NCBI GenBank assembly: GCA_965653495.1 | Contig: CBFHAJ010000148.1 | Span: forward strand, 1-9,105 | DNA: 9,105 nt | Direction of reading: 5' to 3' | Origin: AG41 sp965653495 | GTDB lineage: Bacteria > Gemmatimonadota > Gemmatimonadetes > Gemmatimonadales > GWC2-71-9 | Shown: positions 6,752 through 9,105 of the stretch, piece after piece | Position numbering within the stretch: the stretch's first letter is position 1 | How the letters are laid out: the number at the start of each line of letters is the position of its first letter | The notes under the pieces: model-generated | The model's database searches: none | What the model saw: only the letters and a program-made list of their open reading frames with translations | Told to the model about the DNA's origin: nothing | Program-made: the position numbers and the translations under genes

Positions 6752-7438
6752 ATGGTGTGGCATGTCGTCTTCGTGGTCGCCCTGCTCGCCGCAGGGTGTG
6801 ACCTCTATCTGCGCATCGGCGCGCTCCGGCGGGAGCGGGCGTACGCCCGCACCGACGACCTGACGCGACTCGAGAATCGGCGGGCGTTTTTCGAACTCGC
6901 CGGTCGCGAGTTCGAGCGCGCGCGCCGCTACGGCCATCCGTTCACGCTGGCGTACTTCGACATCGACGACTTTCGTGAGGTGAGCGAGCAGTTCCCGCAC
7001 CAGGTCGGGGATGAGATTCTGCGACTGGTCGCCGATGCGGCCCGGCGCGCGGTGCGGGGCACCGATGTCCTGGCGCGTCTCGGGGCGGACCAGTTCGCGG
7101 TGCTGCTCCCCGAAGCGGGGCCCGATGCGGCGAGCGCGGTCGTCAAGAAGCTCCAGCACGCGCTCCACGAGGTGTGCGCCAGTACGGCACTGCCGCTCAC
7201 GGTGAGCGGCGGCGTGGTTACCTGCCTGCAGCCGGCCGAGAGTCTGGAAGCCTCCATCAGCGCGGCCGATCGATTGCTGTACGGCGCCAAGGCCGCCGGA
7301 CGCGACACCTTTTGGACCGAGGTGATCGCGCCGCAGCCGCTGGAGGGCTTTGTGCCCGCGCGGCTGCGGCGGGCCAACCGGCTGCCGCCCGGATTCGACG
7401 TGCCCATGCCGCCGCCCGACGAGTCCCGCCGCAGCTAG
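6752..7438 (+). CDS. Membrane-anchored degenerate GGDEF-domain protein
   Basis: This 228-residue protein has one N-terminal hydrophobic helix (about 4-20), a basic stretch RIGALRRERAYAR that should keep the rest in the cytoplasm, and a GGDEF domain from about 34 to 190. The fold landmarks are DDLTRLENRRAF (35-46), the metal-site FDIDDF (69-74), and RLGADQF (109-115). The signature motif is GADQF, not GG[DE]EF. The usual ND after DIDxFKxx is SE (78-79), and the following GH is PH (82-83). The upstream RxxD inhibitory site is kept (R102, D105). It is therefore probably a poor or inactive diguanylate cyclase, and may bind c-di-GMP as an effector. The tail after 190 is Pro/Arg-rich and unassigned. 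The gene starts 17 bp after the quinone oxidoreductase stop, and its own stop overlaps the convergent MarC gene. A weak lipobox-like LAAGC is present, but a periplasmic GGDEF domain would be unusual. Confidence 0.88.
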   Translation: MVWHVVFVVALLAAGCDLYLRIGALRRERAYARTDDLTRLENRRAFFELAGREFERARRYGHPFTLAYFDIDDFREVSEQFPHQVGDEILRLVADAARRAVRGTDVLARLGADQFAVLLPEAGPDAASAVVKKLQHALHEVCASTALPLTVSGGVVTCLQPAESLEASISAADRLLYGAKAAGRDTFWTEVIAPQPLEGFVPARLRRANRLPPGFDVPMPPPDESRRS

Positions 7439-8061
7439 AGGCCCGCCATCTTGATGCCGTCGATGACGAACTGGACCGCGATGGCGCACAGCACCAATCC
7501 CATGAGCCGGGTGAGGATCCGCATCCCCGTCTGACCCAGCCGCCGCTCGACCGCGCCGGCCGCGGCGAGCGTCAAGTACGCCAACACCCCGGTCAGTGCG
7601 ATCGCGACGTACACGCCCACGGTCGTCACGATGGTCTTGGACGCGCCGGTCAACACCATCACAGTGGATATGGAGCCGGGCCCGGCGAGCATGGGGATGC
7701 CGAGCGGCATGATCCCGACGTCTTCCTTTTCGATCCCCTCGGCCTTTTCGACGGGCGTCTCGCGCTGCTGGCTGCGCCGGGCCTGCACCATATCCAGCGC
7801 GTTGAGGCCGATCACCACGCCGCCGGCGATCTTGAACGCGCCGATCGTGATCCCGAACAGCCGGAAGATGAGGCTGCCGCCCAGCGCGAAGGTCGTGAGG
7901 GTGAGTGCACAGGTCCAGGCTCCCCGCCGGGCCATGAGCCGCCGCGTCTGCGGCGTGTCGCGCGCCGTGATCGCCAGAAACGTGGGCACGGCGGTCACCG
8001 GGTCGACGATGAACAACACCGATGTGAAGACCAGGAACAGGTCCTGGAGGGTCTTCACCAT
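7435..8061 (-). CDS. MarC-family integral membrane protein
   Basis: This 208-residue inner-membrane protein of the MarC (UPF0056) family has six likely transmembrane segments (about 7-29, 47-67, 70-90, 117-138, 143-166, 184-205) and a charged central loop (91-115). Family features are FIVDPVTAVPTFLAIT (17-32), near-repeated in the second half as MPLGIPMLAGPGSISTVMVL (118-137). This internal repeat is typical of the family. The biochemical role is not established; the link of MarC to antibiotic resistance in E. coli has been withdrawn, and a transporter role is only suspected. The ATG start lies 4 bp after the diguanylate cyclase stop, with no clear Shine-Dalgarno, so translation is probably coupled. 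The stop shares CTAG with the convergent gene. Confidence 0.93.
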   Translation of the reverse strand: MVKTLQDLFLVFTSVLFIVDPVTAVPTFLAITARDTPQTRRLMARRGAWTCALTLTTFALGGSLIFRLFGITIGAFKIAGGVVIGLNALDMVQARRSQQRETPVEKAEGIEKEDVGIMPLGIPMLAGPGSISTVMVLTGASKTIVTTVGVYVAIALTGVLAYLTLAAAGAVERRLGQTGMRILTRLMGLVLCAIAVQFVIDGIKMAGL

Positions 8062-8065
8062 GCGA

Positions 8066-8893
8066 TCACATCGCGACTTGAACGACGCGGTCCTTGCCGG
8101 CGCGCTTCGCCTCGTACATCGCCTGGTCGGCGCGGCGTAACAGCTCGTCGCTACCCGCCTCGGTGCCCGTCACGGCCACCACGCCGATGCTGGCCGTGAC
8201 CGACGGTGTGCCGCGGAATACCGTGCGGATGCCTGCGACGAGCCGGTTCGCGGCGGCCTGGGCGACGGGGCCGTCGGTCTCCGGCATGAGCACGCCGAAC
8301 TCGTCGCCCCCCAGGCGGCCCACGATGTCCGCCTGCCGCACGGCGCTGCGCATGGCGTCCGCCACCAGCCGGAGCACGGCGTCCCCGGTCGCATGGCCGT
8401 GGGCGTCGTTTACCTTCTTGAAGTCGTCCAGATCGAGGTAAATCAGCGCCAGCGGCCGCCCATAACGTCGGTTGCGGCTCAGCTCCTGCGCCAGGCCCGA
8501 GGAGAACGCCCGGGCGTTGAACACATTGGTCAGGGGATCGTGCGTGGCGAGGTCCTGCAGCATGGCCTGCGTGCGGCGCAGCTGTGACAGCCCGGCGATG
8601 GCCACACCCACGACCGCGAAGTACGCGACCTCGTTGAGCACGCGGTACTGGAGCGACGTGTCGAAGGGCATCTGATCGATTCCCACGCCGAAGCGCAGCA
8701 GCGCCGTCGCGAGCGCGAACGAGATGCCCCACCCCAGCCCGTCGTGCCAGGTGGCCAGCAGCACGGGGATGACATACAGGATTCCCAAGCGCAGGTCGGG
8801 AGGTGTGCGCACGTTGAGCACGAACACGCCGGCGGCGACCGCGGCCCACAGGAGAAGCCGCAGCGCGCGCCGCCATTGGAAGCGGGCGGCCAC
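8066..8893 (-). CDS. Membrane diguanylate cyclase with intact GGDEF motif
   Basis: This 275-residue protein probably makes c-di-GMP from two GTP. Four hydrophobic segments (about 10-27, 35-48, 53-70, 88-104) form an N-terminal membrane domain with the LGILYVIPVLLATW motif seen in many sensor cyclases. A short helical linker (105-117) leads into the GGDEF domain (118-275). Key residues are present: DLATHDPLTNVFNARAF at its start, the metal site YLDLDDFKKVNDAHGHATGD (152-171), GRLGGDEF (192-199), and an inhibitory-site RQAD (R187, D190) exactly five residues before the GG. Feedback inhibition by c-di-GMP is therefore expected. No periplasmic sensor of useful size is visible. The GTG at 8893 directly follows the moeA stop; the only nearby ATG is out of frame. 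The signal sensed is unknown. Confidence 0.94.
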   Translation of the reverse strand: MAARFQWRRALRLLLWAAVAAGVFVLNVRTPPDLRLGILYVIPVLLATWHDGLGWGISFALATALLRFGVGIDQMPFDTSLQYRVLNEVAYFAVVGVAIAGLSQLRRTQAMLQDLATHDPLTNVFNARAFSSGLAQELSRNRRYGRPLALIYLDLDDFKKVNDAHGHATGDAVLRLVADAMRSAVRQADIVGRLGGDEFGVLMPETDGPVAQAAANRLVAGIRTVFRGTPSVTASIGVVAVTGTEAGSDELLRRADQAMYEAKRAGKDRVVQVAM

Positions 8894-9105
8894 CTAGAAG
8901 GGTGCCTCGGCGACGTGATGTGGATCGTCGAGCAGCAGGGCCGCCAGCGTGGCTCCGGCCGGCACGCTGGGGCGGTCCTCGGGCACGATCAACAAGGCGT
9001 TCGCGCGAGCCATAGACGTGAGGATGCCGGAACCCTGCGGCCCAGTCAAGCGCGCGGTGAGCACGCCCCCGGGGGGGGGGGCGCGCCCCCCCCCCCCGCG
9101 CGCGC
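8894..9105 (-). CDS. moeA: MoeA C-terminal end (molybdopterin molybdenumtransferase), partial
   Basis: MoeA inserts molybdate into adenylylated molybdopterin to finish the molybdenum cofactor. Only the last domain is present. The C-terminal residues include LTGPQGSGILTSMARANALL, a MoeA/gephyrin domain IV hallmark, followed by IVPEDRPSVPAGATLAALLL and a short tail ending in AEAPF. The reading is trustworthy up to about base 9064. From 9065 to the window end the frame stays open but encodes only Gly, Pro, Arg and Ala from homopolymers, which does not look like MoeA and is probably bad sequence. The stop codon directly abuts the diguanylate cyclase GTG, which suggests co-transcription. Confidence 0.87.
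   Translation of the reverse strand, partial: ARGGGGRAPPPGGVLTARLTGPQGSGILTSMARANALLIVPEDRPSVPAGATLAALLLDDPHHVAEAPF
9066..9105. repeat. G/C homopolymer fold-back at the window end
   Basis: C5, G11, CGCG, C12 and alternating GC run to the last base. G11-CG and CG-C11 are exact reverse complements, so the tract is a perfect 26-bp palindrome. It interrupts moeA and is most likely an assembly or read-end artefact, not a biological element. Confidence 0.85.

Noticed and set aside
6785..6799. Lipobox-like LAAGC, suggesting a lipoprotein
   Set aside because: The N-terminus lacks positive charges, position -3 is Ala, and basic residues after the helix predict a cytoplasmic GGDEF domain.
7354..7374. 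GCCCGC/GCGGGC inverted repeat near the end of the degenerate GGDEF gene as a terminator
   Set aside because: Six pairs with a nine-base loop and no T-run is ordinary for GC-rich coding sequence.
7435..8061. MarC gene as an antibiotic resistance determinant
   Set aside because: The name is historical; the original link of MarC to multiple antibiotic resistance was not upheld, and nothing nearby supports resistance.
1..9105. A defence island, CRISPR array, phage or transposon
   Set aside because: All long coding frames are assigned to metabolic, membrane or signalling families. No spacer-repeat pattern, integrase, transposase or terminal repeats were seen.

Overview
The window looks like chromosomal DNA from a high-GC Gram-negative bacterium: it encodes a TonB-dependent outer-membrane receptor, a quinone-linked electron-transfer-flavoprotein (ETF) system and c-di-GMP-type GGDEF proteins. 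The style of the proteins suggests Gemmatimonadota or a similar soil or sediment phylum. That placement is a general impression; no marker gene in the window settles it.

Plus strand, 1-7438. The window opens inside a glutaryl-CoA dehydrogenase-type acyl-CoA dehydrogenase. Five bases after it comes a 705-residue TonB-dependent receptor. A 111-bp gap with short 7-8-bp repeats follows, and is the only real intergenic space in the window. Next is a tightly packed block: ETF beta, ETF alpha (4-bp overlap) and ETF:quinone oxidoreductase (8-bp overlap). A small membrane-anchored, degenerate GGDEF protein follows 17 bp later with its own ribosome binding site. The metabolic logic is clear: the dehydrogenase reduces ETF, ETF passes electrons to ETF:quinone oxidoreductase, and that enzyme reduces membrane quinone. 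The receptor and the GGDEF protein have no obvious role in this chain.

Minus strand, 9105-7435. Read in its own direction, this side holds the C-terminal end of MoeA (molybdenum cofactor insertion), a four-helix membrane diguanylate cyclase with an intact GGDEF motif, and a MarC-family membrane protein. The genes abut (0 and 4 bp gaps), so they probably form one transcription unit. The two units converge and their stop codons overlap on a single CTAG at 7435-7438, which leaves no room for an intergenic terminator.

The most unusual points are these. The ETF:quinone oxidoreductase has Thr where the fourth Cys ligand of its 4Fe-4S cluster is expected. The plus-strand GGDEF protein has lost active-site and substrate residues but keeps an RxxD inhibitory-site motif. 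A perfect 10-bp-arm palindrome lies inside the quinone oxidoreductase gene. Heptamer repeats occur at two gene junctions, and long G tracts occur in the receptor and ETF beta genes. The last 40 bases are a G11/C12 fold-back sequence that is probably an assembly artefact at a contig end. I saw no tRNA, rRNA, CRISPR array, insertion sequence or phage gene.
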